In this document: positions 36,163 through 43,789 of the stretch, piece by piece
Position numbering within the stretch: position 1 is the stretch's first letter
Layout: each line of letters starts with the position of its first letter
Assembly: GCF_900182595.1 (NCBI RefSeq)
Contig: NZ_FXTN01000002.1
Location: 434,001-498,000 of the forward strand
Source: Pedobacter westerhofensis
Lineage (GTDB): Bacteria > Bacteroidota > Bacteroidia > Sphingobacteriales > Sphingobacteriaceae
Direction of reading: 5' to 3'
Length of the DNA: 64,000 bases
Notes under the pieces: model-generated
Database searches by the model: none
What the model saw: only the letters and a program-made list of their open reading frames with translations
Told to the model about the DNA's origin: nothing
Translations under genes and position numbers: made by a program

Positions 36163-37566
36163 TTACTCTGTAACTCTTTTTAATCCAAATTTCTCAATCT
36201 TGCTGTACAGGTGACTGCGTTGAATATCAATGTCGTCAGCAGTTTTGGAAACGTTCCAATTGTTCTTTTCCAGTTTGAATTTGATAAACTCTCTTTCAGC
36301 ATGATCTTTATAATCCTGAAAGTTATTGAACTTATCATAATTCGTAGAACTTACGGCAGTGCCGTTAGAGCCGTTTGAAGAACCTGCGGCACCAATATTT
36401 GTTCCTCCGCCCGGATTGGCAAATGCAGCTACATCATGTTCTGTGATGATCTTGTCGCTGAGGATGATCAAACGTTCGATCATGTTATGCAGTTCACGTA
36501 CGTTACCCGTCCAGGGAAGGCCTTTTAAGGCTTCCATTCCGGCGTCGCTGATCTTCTTAACCGGCATGCCATAATCTTTACAGATATCTTCTAGGAAGCT
36601 CAGTGCAATTTCGGGAATATCTTCGGTACGCTCTGTAAGGTGCGGTACGTGGATGTTGATGACGTTTAAACGGTGGTATAAGTCCATTCTGAAATTACCG
36701 TCTTCGATCTCTTTCATCAGGTCTTTGTTTGTTGCTGCAAGTACACGAACGTTTACTTCCAGTTCTTTCTCGCCACCTACACGGGTGATTTTGTGTTCCT
36801 GCAAGGCGCGCAATACCTTAGCCTGTGCAGAAAGGCTCATGTCACCAATCTCATCCAGGAACAGGGTTCCGCCGTTGGCCAGTTCAAACTTGCCGATTCG
36901 TTGTTTCACAGCAGAGGTAAATGAACCTTTTTCGTGACCAAACAATTCACTTTCAATCAGCTCAGAAGGGATTGCGGCACAGTTGACCTCGATCAGCGGG
37001 CTTTCAGAACGCTGGGATTTCTCGTGCAGCCAGCGGGCTACCAGTTCTTTACCACTTCCATTTGCACCGGTGATCAGTACGCGGGCTTCAGTAGGGGCAA
37101 CGCGTTCAATCGTTTCCTTAATCTTATTGATATTTTCAGAGCTGCCAAGGATATCCCTGGTTTTGCTCACTTTTCTCTTTAATACTTTGGTTTCTGTAAC
37201 CAGGTTGCCTCTGTCCAGGGCATTTCTTACCGTGATCAGTAAACGGTTCAGATCAGGTGGTTTGGAAATGAAGTCGAAAGCTCCTTTTTTACTTGCCTCA
37301 ATCGCGGTTTCTACAGTACCGTGACCGGAGATCATAATAAAAGGAAGGTCGGGGCTGTAGGCCAGTGCCTGTTCAAGCACTTCCATACCGTCCATCTTGT
37401 TCATTTTGATATCGCAAAGTACCAGGTCAAATTTCTTTTTCCTGATCAGATCTAACCCTTCAACGCCATTATCAATATCCTCAACTTCATAGTTCTCATA
37501 CTCTAAGATTTCACGTAAGGTGCTTCTTATCGCACGTTCATCATCAATAATTAATAATTTTGCCAT
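36163..37566 (-). CDS. Sigma-54-dependent response regulator (NtrC family)
   Basis: The 467-residue protein has a receiver domain (acceptor Asp52 in LCDIKMNKMDG), an AAA+ domain from about 140 (Walker A GANGSGKE, Walker B TLFLDEIGDM) and a C-terminal Fis-type helix-turn-helix (about 425-465). A Gly/Ser/Asn-rich linker precedes the last domain. The loop that contacts sigma-54, usually GAFTGA, reads GSFTSA here. The usual role is ATP-driven activation of sigma-54 promoters in response to a kinase; no kinase is adjacent. It lies downstream of the RNase P RNA gene on the same strand. Confidence 0.92.
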   Translation of the reverse strand: MAKLLIIDDERAIRSTLREILEYENYEVEDIDNGVEGLDLIRKKKFDLVLCDIKMNKMDGMEVLEQALAYSPDLPFIMISGHGTVETAIEASKKGAFDFISKPPDLNRLLITVRNALDRGNLVTETKVLKRKVSKTRDILGSSENINKIKETIERVAPTEARVLITGANGSGKELVARWLHEKSQRSESPLIEVNCAAIPSELIESELFGHEKGSFTSAVKQRIGKFELANGGTLFLDEIGDMSLSAQAKVLRALQEHKITRVGGEKELEVNVRVLAATNKDLMKEIEDGNFRMDLYHRLNVINIHVPHLTERTEDIPEIALSFLEDICKDYGMPVKKISDAGMEALKGLPWTGNVRELHNMIERLIILSDKIITEHDVAAFANPGGGTNIGAAGSSNGSNGTAVSSTNYDKFNNFQDYKDHAEREFIKFKLEKNNWNVSKTADDIDIQRSHLYSKIEKFGLKRVTE

Positions 37567-37643
37567 AGGTTGTACTCTCTCTTCTCTTTTATAGGATACT
37601 AATATATTTACTAATTATCAATTAATGCTGATAAAATAAAAAA

Positions 37644-38023
37644 ATGCAAGCCTGTAAGCCGGGTTCTGTACCCTGATTGCTCAGGGCTTCTATCATTAAT
37701 CTACTATAAACGTTGCCATTTATCTCTAACGACCTACCCACTGACATCGGACGAGCAGCCCTACATGCGTCAGCCTATTTGGTCTTTCAACTCCCGGGGT
37801 TTACCAGCTCTTCCGGTCGCCCGGAAAATTCGTGAGCTCTTACCTCACGTTTTCAACCTTACCTGTGCCTGAGCCATCGGCGGTATACTTTCTGCGGCAC
37901 TTTCCATAATTCAGGTCTTCATTCCCAAACCTCTTCCCGTTAGGAAGCGGGATGCTCTGTGTTGCCCGGACTTTCCTCTTTAAGATGCAAAAGCATTACT
38001 TACAGCGATAGAACAGCTTGCAT
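37644..38023 (-). ncRNA. rnpB: RNase P RNA, bacterial type A
   Basis: The minus strand reads as RNase P RNA of about 380 bases. The ends pair (ATGCAAGC with GCTTGCAT, helix P1). Conserved cores are present: GAGGAAAGTCCGGGC near the 5' end, CCGCCGATGG, CAGGTAAGG, GACCAAATAGG, GGGTAGG and ACAGAACCCGGCTTA near the 3' end. It is followed on the minus strand by TTTTTTTATTTTA, suited to termination. The RNA trims the 5' leader of tRNA precursors. An exact -7 element precedes the inferred 5' end by seven bases. Confidence 0.95.
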
Positions 38024-38029
38024 TTTGCG

Positions 38030-38037
38030 CAAAGATA
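38030..38037 (-). promoter_or_regulatory. Candidate -7 promoter element of rnpB
   Basis: TATCTTTG on the minus strand matches TAnnTTTG exactly and ends seven bases before the inferred 5' end of RNase P RNA, which is the expected distance. The -33 element is weak. Confidence 0.55.
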
Positions 38038-38104
38038 TAAAACCTGACTAAGAATACGCTAACATTTCAAAATGAATGAAAGGCTGTTTTTGCGGCAGCT
38101 TTTG

Positions 38105-38524
38105 TTATCTACATTGCTTCAGGTCTTTCGCAACCTGCTCGCTGCTGTACATGCCCTGTTTGTGCCCAAATCCATTGGTGATATATACAGTCAGCTGTGC
38201 GATATCAATACTGGCCATATTAAAATCAGGCATTTTGCCTTCATACACCTTTCCATGAATAGTTACCGGGCCAGACAAACCATTTTTGATGATACAGGCC
38301 AGCCGGGTTTTATTGTTCTTCATGAAAACGCTGTCGGTAAGGGGCGGGGTAAGTTCGCCCAGTCCTTCGCCCTTTTCGCCGTGGCAATTCTGGCAATGTT
38401 TGATATAAAGGTCTCTGCCATTTACATAGTAAGCATCACGCTGTACAGATTCTGCAGTCTGGCAGGAATAAAACATGCTGACAAGCGCAAGCGAAAAAAC
38501 AGATAATATGATCAGTTTTCTCAC
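38105..38524 (-). CDS. Cytochrome c family lipoprotein
   Basis: The 139-residue protein has a lipoprotein signal (SMFYSC, Cys21) and one haem-binding motif CQNCH (44-48), with a later methionine in GKMPDFNM as a possible sixth ligand. It is a single-haem electron carrier or a subunit of a respiratory complex, held at the membrane facing the periplasm. The start is a GTG that directly follows the SCO stop with no gap, so the two are translated together. The pairing with SCO suggests a role around a terminal oxidase. Confidence 0.87.
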   Translation of the reverse strand: MRKLIILSVFSLALVSMFYSCQTAESVQRDAYYVNGRDLYIKHCQNCHGEKGEGLGELTPPLTDSVFMKNNKTRLACIIKNGLSGPVTIHGKVYEGKMPDFNMASIDIAQLTVYITNGFGHKQGMYSSEQVAKDLKQCR

Positions 38525-39178
38525 CTAATTCTTTTCTTCAGCAAGTAAAACGGGAATGTCCTTCTCCAGCTGTGCCACCTGTTCAGGATTGGTACCGTCG
38601 TAAGCCCCGCGGATCCTTTTGTGCTTATCAATCAATACCAGATAGCCCTGGTGCACATAACCCTGCTTATCATTATTATCCTGTTCCACAGAAACCAGAT
38701 AGCTTTTGGTGGCCAGTGTGTATACGGTATCTTTTGCACCATACGCAAACTGCCATTTAGGCCCGTCGACACCCAGTTTCTGAGCATACTTCTTAAGTAC
38801 AGCAGGGGTGTCGTATTTAAAATCTATCGTATGGGACAGGAACATCAGATCAGGATTATCTTTAAAATCTTCGAATATTTTTTTCATGTTCCTGTGCATG
38901 ATCGGGCAGATGCTGGTGCAGGAAGTAAAAAAGAAATCTGCGATATATACTTTGCCTTTAAAATTATCATTGGTAATATAAGTGCTGTCCTGGTTGAGCA
39001 GCTTAAAGGCAGGTATGGTTTGATAAACTGTATCTACTGATGTGGTTCCGTCACTGTTCTTCACGGTTTTTGTATCTCTTAAGCCATATATCGGCAGCTT
39101 TCTTTCGCCTTTGCATGAACATAAAAACAGGATTGCCGCCAGGATAAATGTTGTGGGAACCGGAAAATAGTATTTCAT
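38525..39178 (-). CDS. SCO family copper-binding protein (SCO1/SenC type)
   Basis: The 217-residue protein has an N-terminal lipoprotein-like signal (FLCSC) and a thioredoxin-like SCO domain. The copper ligands CTSIC (Cys87, Cys91) are present, and a histidine in VHQGYLV is the likely third ligand. SCO proteins pass copper to the CuA site of cytochrome oxidase or act as disulfide reductases. A paralog of nearly the same length lies at 41221 on the other strand. It heads a two-gene unit with the cytochrome c gene, read from a promoter with an exact TACCTTTG. Confidence 0.92.
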   Translation of the reverse strand: MKYYFPVPTTFILAAILFLCSCKGERKLPIYGLRDTKTVKNSDGTTSVDTVYQTIPAFKLLNQDSTYITNDNFKGKVYIADFFFTSCTSICPIMHRNMKKIFEDFKDNPDLMFLSHTIDFKYDTPAVLKKYAQKLGVDGPKWQFAYGAKDTVYTLATKSYLVSVEQDNNDKQGYVHQGYLVLIDKHKRIRGAYDGTNPEQVAQLEKDIPVLLAEEKN

Positions 39179-39196
39179 ATAAATAGATTGTTAAGG

Positions 39197-39204
39197 CAAA
39201 GGTA
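39197..39204 (-). promoter_or_regulatory. Candidate -7 promoter element of the SCO-cytochrome c unit
   Basis: TACCTTTG on the minus strand is an exact TAnnTTTG match, 18 bases before the SCO start. It is back to back with the fabH promoter element at 39248. Confidence 0.45.
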
Positions 39205-39247
39205 CATTACTATGAAAATAAAGTGTAAGGTAGCTGTAAATATTTAT

Positions 39248-39255
39248 TAGTTTTG
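39248..39255 (+). promoter_or_regulatory. Candidate -7 promoter element of fabH
   Basis: TAGTTTTG matches TAnnTTTG exactly and ends 22 bases before the fabH ATG. No clear -33 element is seen. Confidence 0.45.
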
Positions 39256-39277
39256 CCCAAAGAATTTTTAGCACTTA

Positions 39278-40279
39278 ATGAGAAAGAGATATAACGCTGC
39301 CATAACAGCTTTAGGGGGATATGTACCGGACACGATTTTAACTAACCACGACCTCGAAAAGATGGTGGATACGAATAATGACTGGATTATTTCAAGAACT
39401 GGGATAGAAGAAAGACGGATCTTGAACGACGATTCGCTGGCAACTTCCGATTTAGCTACTATGGCGGTGAAAAGACTGTTGGAAGACAGTAATATAAACC
39501 CTGATGAAATCGAATGCGTAATCGTAGCTACGGCCACGCCTGATTATATTATGGTATCTACAGCAAGCATTGTCTGTGAGAAAGCAGGATTGAAAAATGC
39601 CTGGGGCGTGGATTCCAATGCGGCCTGCAGCGGATTTTTATATGCCCTCACGCTCGGGGCCAGCCTGGTTGAAAGCAACCGCTACAAAAATGTAATTGTA
39701 GTTGGTGCTGATGCAAACAGTTCTATAGTAAACTACGAAGACAGAAATACCTGTATCCTTTTTGGGGATGGTGCCGGTGCAGTATTGCTGGAACAGACTG
39801 AAGAAGAAGTTGGACTGATAGACAATGTCTTCAGGACGGATGGCGTAGGTAAAGAACACCTGATTGTAACTGCAGGCGGGTCATTGCATCCTTCGTCAGC
39901 TGAAACACTCAGTCAAAAATTAAATTATATCTCTCAAAACGGAAGGGTAGTTTTTAAAGCAGCCATTGAGGGCATGACCCAGAGCTGTAACGAGATCATG
40001 GAGCGTAATGATATGGTTGCACAGGATGTCGACTGGCTGATTCCTCACCAGGCCAATCTGAGGATCATCAAAGCGGTAGGCGAGAAGCTTGGGCTTAAGG
40101 AAAGCCAGGTGAAAGTGAATATACAGCGTTACGGAAATACCACTGCCGCAACCATCCCGTTATGTATGTGGGAATTTAAAAACGATTTCAAAGAAAATGA
40201 TAATATGCTGCTGACAGCATTTGGTGCCGGGTTCTCATGGGGCGCCACCTATTTAAAATGGGGAAAATTAAGAGGATAA
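39278..40279 (+). CDS. fabH: Beta-ketoacyl-ACP synthase III
   Basis: The 333-residue thiolase-fold protein has the full FabH triad: cysteine in AACSGFLYAL, histidine in PHQANLRI and asparagine in GNTTAATIP. It condenses an acyl-CoA primer with malonyl-ACP to start fatty acid synthesis; in Bacteroidota branched primers are common. It has no fatty acid synthesis genes beside it here, so it may be a second copy with another role. The next gene starts six bases downstream. Confidence 0.93.
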   Translation: MRKRYNAAITALGGYVPDTILTNHDLEKMVDTNNDWIISRTGIEERRILNDDSLATSDLATMAVKRLLEDSNINPDEIECVIVATATPDYIMVSTASIVCEKAGLKNAWGVDSNAACSGFLYALTLGASLVESNRYKNVIVVGADANSSIVNYEDRNTCILFGDGAGAVLLEQTEEEVGLIDNVFRTDGVGKEHLIVTAGGSLHPSSAETLSQKLNYISQNGRVVFKAAIEGMTQSCNEIMERNDMVAQDVDWLIPHQANLRIIKAVGEKLGLKESQVKVNIQRYGNTTAATIPLCMWEFKNDFKENDNMLLTAFGAGFSWGATYLKWGKLRG

Positions 40280-40285
40280 AAATCG

Positions 40286-40663
40286 ATGCTGACACGTACC
40301 ATTGCCATCATACTTTTATTTAGTTCACTTTCAGTAAACCTGTCGGGGCTCTTCGTCTTCGCAGGTTTCGAAATGAATGAAAGTTATATTGCAAAGGAGC
40401 TGTGTATCAATAAAAACAGACCAGAGCTGCATTGTAATGGTAAGTGTTACCTGATGAATAAACTCAAACAGGCACAGGACAAAGAGCAGAAACAGGAACA
40501 CCAGTTCCAGAAAATACAATTGCAGCTGCAGGAAGCCCTGGTTGCCCAGCCTTTCGTATTCAAACAATATTCCATCGCAGCCATTCATTTCTGCATTCCT
40601 CTAAACACAGGGATGCCGGTTGCCAGGGTAAATGCTGTATTTCATCCCCCACAGCTCAGCTGA
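40286..40663 (+). CDS. Small protein with a CX8CXXXC motif, unknown function
   Basis: The 125-residue protein has one N-terminal hydrophobic segment (about 5-27), then a conserved-looking cysteine motif ELCINKNRPELHCNGKCYL (C-x8-C-x3-C), a glutamine/lysine-rich helix and a hydrophobic C-terminal part. I do not recognise a named family. Similar small proteins with CNGKCYL occur in Bacteroidota from memory. The cysteines and the nearby SCO and PepSY genes suggest metal handling in the periplasm, which is inference. It starts six bases after fabH. Confidence 0.7.
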   Translation: MLTRTIAIILLFSSLSVNLSGLFVFAGFEMNESYIAKELCINKNRPELHCNGKCYLMNKLKQAQDKEQKQEHQFQKIQLQLQEALVAQPFVFKQYSIAAIHFCIPLNTGMPVARVNAVFHPPQLS

Positions 40664-40762
40664 TCATCTGTTATTCAGCCATTTTTATACAATCCGGCTG
40701 ATTCAATTCTTATTTCTAAATCTCATCCGCTAAAACTGAGCATCTGATAATGATGCTGCGTG

Positions 40763-41221
40763 ATGATACATGTAATTAAAATACTGATGAAAGCAATTTT
40801 AGCCCTTTTTGCACTTGCTGTAATAGCAGGTTCATGCACGCCCGCTGCTGATTATAAAAGCGAAAGAGATGAAGTCATGAAGTTTCATGATGTAGTGATG
40901 GAAGATCACGGCAAACTCGTAGATAACCAGATGAAACTGGATACTTTAATTAAATCCCTGTCTTCGGTCAAAACTAAATACCCGGCAATTGATACCCTGA
41001 AAGAAAAAAAGGCAATGAAAGATGTCTTACAGCGGCTCAATACGGCAGAAGAACTGATGAACGACTGGATGCATAAATTTGAACCAGACGTAACAGGTAA
41101 ATCTGATGCCGATGCTGTGGCCTATTTCAAAGCAGAACGTATTAAGATAGGCAGGATAGATAGTATTTATAAGGCAGAGATCCGCCTGTCAGGTGATTAC
41201 CTCTCTAAATTCAGGAAGTAA
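40763..41221 (+). CDS. Helical lipoprotein of unknown function
   Basis: The protein is about 152 residues, with a lipoprotein signal (lipobox VIAGSC) and then a charged, all-helical body (KSERDEVMKFHDVVMEDHGK and following). No enzyme motif is seen. Starts at 40763 and 40787 are both ATG; either gives an acceptable signal peptide. Its stop overlaps the next ATG (TAATG), so translation with the SCO gene is coupled. That tight link suggests a role alongside SCO in the envelope. Confidence 0.72.
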   Translation: MIHVIKILMKAILALFALAVIAGSCTPAADYKSERDEVMKFHDVVMEDHGKLVDNQMKLDTLIKSLSSVKTKYPAIDTLKEKKAMKDVLQRLNTAEELMNDWMHKFEPDVTGKSDADAVAYFKAERIKIGRIDSIYKAEIRLSGDYLSKFRK

Positions 41222-41844
41222 TGGCGAACAGAATTATATACCTCGCATTCCTGCTGCTACTGAGCCTCCTGAACGTTTGCTCAGGTTGCAAGCACAAGGA
41301 GAGACATCTTCCTTTCCTGCAGCAGGAAGTTAATGGAAAAGACACCCTCTACAAAACCATTCCTGCTTTTACATTCCTCAATCAGGACAGTACAGTGGTC
41401 AGCAATAAGGATTTTGACGGAAAGATTTATGTAGCAGACTTTTTCTTCACCTCCTGCCCAACAATTTGCCCTGTAATGCACCGTAACCTGTTAAAGGTAT
41501 ACGAAAAATACAGGGATAACCCGGACGTAAAGCTGGCCTCACATACCATAGATGCCAAATATGATACCCCATCCAGAATGAAGGATTATGCTACTAAACT
41601 AGGCGTAAAGGGAGATCAGTGGGAGTTTCTCTGGGGAACCAGAGACAGCATCTATGCAATCGCAGAACGCAATTACCTGGTAACCGTAGGGCAGGACCAG
41701 AAAGCCCCGGGAGGGTTTATCCATCAGGGATATCTGGTACTGGTAGACAAACATAAGCGCGTACGCGGGTATTATGACGGGACAGTTGATGAACAGGTGA
41801 AGCAGCTGCTGGATGATATGGACGTTTTACTTGAGGAGAAATAG
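41221..41844 (+). CDS. SCO family copper-binding protein, second copy
   Basis: The 207-residue protein is a clear paralog of the SCO protein at 38525. It has a lipoprotein-like signal (NVCSGC), copper ligands CPTIC (Cys79, Cys83) and the histidine in IHQGYLVLVDKHKR. Both copies share the unusual segment SHTID-KYDTP. Likely role: copper delivery to an oxidase or thiol reduction. It is the middle gene of a coupled unit with the lipoprotein (one-base overlap) and the PepSY gene (two-base gap). Confidence 0.92.
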   Translation: MANRIIYLAFLLLLSLLNVCSGCKHKERHLPFLQQEVNGKDTLYKTIPAFTFLNQDSTVVSNKDFDGKIYVADFFFTSCPTICPVMHRNLLKVYEKYRDNPDVKLASHTIDAKYDTPSRMKDYATKLGVKGDQWEFLWGTRDSIYAIAERNYLVTVGQDQKAPGGFIHQGYLVLVDKHKRVRGYYDGTVDEQVKQLLDDMDVLLEEK

Positions 41845-41846
41845 CC

Positions 41847-43427
41847 ATGGGAGAAACAACGTCAGCAATCAAGCGACAGGTTAAACGCAACATGTACAAA
41901 TGGCACCGGGTCTTGGGGATCATGACAGTAATTCCTGTGATCTTCTGGACTTGTTCAGGATTAAGCCACCCAATCATTGCACACTGGTTTAAAGTGCCGC
42001 TGGCACATGAGTATATGAAACCCGAAGCGGCAGACCGCCAGCAGGTAAAGCTTTCCATCCGGCAGGTGCTGAGCAACAACGGGATCAATCGCCTTACCGG
42101 ATTCAGGATGGTACATTTTGAGGGACAGACCTTCTACCAGGTGAAGAACAGAAAAAACGAGCTCAGTTATTTTTCTGCTGCAGATGGCAAGCGACTGCCT
42201 AATGGAGAACAGCTTTATGCAGCATACCTTGGCCGTTATTTCCTGGGAGACCATACCTCAAAAATCAAAAGCATTGAGCTGCTTAAAACTTTTGACGGCG
42301 AATACCAGTATGTGAACCGTTTGCTCCCTGTATGGAAACTGAGTTTCGACAGAAAAGATAAAATGGATGTTTATGTAGAAACTGCCCAAAGCAGGCTGGC
42401 CAATTACAATGACAGCAACCGTAAAATATTTCTCTGGTTATTCAGTAATTTTCACAGTTATGCTTTTATCGCAAAGATTACCAGCAATACAATCAGGTAT
42501 ACCCTGATCCTTGTTTTTGCCGGTATCGTCATATTTTCGACGCTAAGCGGCCTGCTGGTTTATGGCTTTCTGTGGAATAAATTTAAAAAACCCGCCGCTG
42601 GCCAGAAGATTGGGTTCCTCCGCAGGAACCACCGCGGCATCGGGATCGCTGTTTCGTTGGTTACGCTGAGCTTCATCGGCTCTGGTGCTTATCATGCTAC
42701 GCATAAGTTTACACCAGATGACAGGATCAATTATGTTTTTGAACCCGAGATCAGCAGCACTGAACTGGCCTTCTCCTCAAACGATTTGCCCTTAAACTGG
42801 AACGAGGTAAGCAATATATCTGTTGCGCGTTTTAATAACAAAACATGGTACCAGGTGAGGCGGCTGAAGCAGGAAGACGATAGCTGGAAAAAACAGCAGG
42901 TAGCCAAAGCCGAAACATTTGACAGTAAGCCTAAAAAGGTTAAGCCTGATCTGGATTACTATGACGCTGTTACCGGTGAGCCGTTGCCGGACGGGATTAT
43001 GGAACACAGCTACAGCCTGGTGAAACACTTTGTAGCCCAGGGGGCGGCTGATGGTGAACCGGCCTGCTGTGAAATGATGGCCAATGCAGCGGCAGACCAG
43101 TCGGCACCCCTGATCATCTCATCTTCAGACTACCTTACAAAGTTTGATACCGACTATGGTTTTATCAATAAACGGCTGCCCGTGGTGAAACTCGCTTTGA
43201 GTACGCCAACTCACCTTACCTATTATGTTGAGCCTGCTACAGGACGGATGGCTGCAAAAGTTCAGGACAGTGACAGACGCGAGGGTTTAAGCTTTGCCGT
43301 TTTCCATAAATTTTTGCTCGTTGATTTTGCGGGCAAGAACTTCAGGGATTTCCTCACAGCCTTTGCGGCGATGGGCGTTTTGGTGGTAAGCGTGCTGGGG
43401 CTTATCCTGTTTATTAAAACGAATTAG
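41847..43427 (+). CDS. PepSY domain-containing membrane protein
   Basis: The 526-residue protein has membrane segments near 22-42, 208-232, about 265-285 and at the C-terminus (507-524). The segments between contain PepSY-like regions (VKLSIRQVLSNNG and LPLNWNEVSN). Such PepSY-associated membrane proteins are often linked to iron or copper uptake and siderophore reduction. A short CCEMM motif lies at about 409. The link to the SCO gene, two bases upstream, suggests copper or electron transfer at the inner membrane; that is inference. Confidence 0.82.
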   Translation: MGETTSAIKRQVKRNMYKWHRVLGIMTVIPVIFWTCSGLSHPIIAHWFKVPLAHEYMKPEAADRQQVKLSIRQVLSNNGINRLTGFRMVHFEGQTFYQVKNRKNELSYFSAADGKRLPNGEQLYAAYLGRYFLGDHTSKIKSIELLKTFDGEYQYVNRLLPVWKLSFDRKDKMDVYVETAQSRLANYNDSNRKIFLWLFSNFHSYAFIAKITSNTIRYTLILVFAGIVIFSTLSGLLVYGFLWNKFKKPAAGQKIGFLRRNHRGIGIAVSLVTLSFIGSGAYHATHKFTPDDRINYVFEPEISSTELAFSSNDLPLNWNEVSNISVARFNNKTWYQVRRLKQEDDSWKKQQVAKAETFDSKPKKVKPDLDYYDAVTGEPLPDGIMEHSYSLVKHFVAQGAADGEPACCEMMANAAADQSAPLIISSSDYLTKFDTDYGFINKRLPVVKLALSTPTHLTYYVEPATGRMAAKVQDSDRREGLSFAVFHKFLLVDFAGKNFRDFLTAFAAMGVLVVSVLGLILFIKTN

Positions 43428-43549
43428 TGATGTGTTAAAGTGTAAAGTCTTGGAATCGTCATAAAGATCAGTAATGAGCAGAAATAAGGTTATGCCCTAA
43501 AACAAATCACAAAAATTACTGTTCTTTATTTAAATTAACAGGATAGAAC

Positions 43550-43735
43550 ATGAAAATATTCAAAATCTTCTTACCCTTTCAGCAGATGCTGGTAGCAGTA
43601 ACAGAATTATTTAATACAAAGACTACTTCAAATTACACCCTGGTACCCGTTAGGGTAAAAGAGGCCGACCGGTTCGGGATGCTCAAAGCACGAGGCTCAC
43701 AGCGCGGACATAACCAGGGAAACAATATACTTTAA
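43550..43735 (+). CDS. Small protein of 61 residues, unknown function
   Basis: The ORF starts with ATG, ends seven bases before a strong terminator and lies in a 360-base gap between two plus-strand genes. The product has a short hydrophobic N-terminus (KIFKIFLPFQQMLVAV) and a basic, Asn/Gln-rich tail. No family is recognised. The terminator shows that a transcript ends here, and codon use looks ordinary, but a non-coding RNA is also possible. Confidence 0.45.
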   Translation: MKIFKIFLPFQQMLVAVTELFNTKTTSNYTLVPVRVKEADRFGMLKARGSQRGHNQGNNIL

Positions 43736-43741
43736 GAATAC

Positions 43742-43776
43742 ATGAAAGCTGCCCCAAAAAGGCAGCTTTCATTTTT
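43742..43776 (+). terminator. Rho-independent terminator after the 61-residue ORF
   Basis: ATGAAAGCTGCC and GGCAGCTTTCAT form a perfect 12-bp stem with the loop CCAAAAA, followed by TTTT. It lies just before poxB. Confidence 0.85.
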
Positions 43777-43789
43777 ATACGCATAAATT

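Noticed and set aside
38072..38506. 144-codon plus-strand ORF over the cytochrome c gene
   Set aside because: Antisense to a gene with a CxxCH haem site and a lipoprotein signal.
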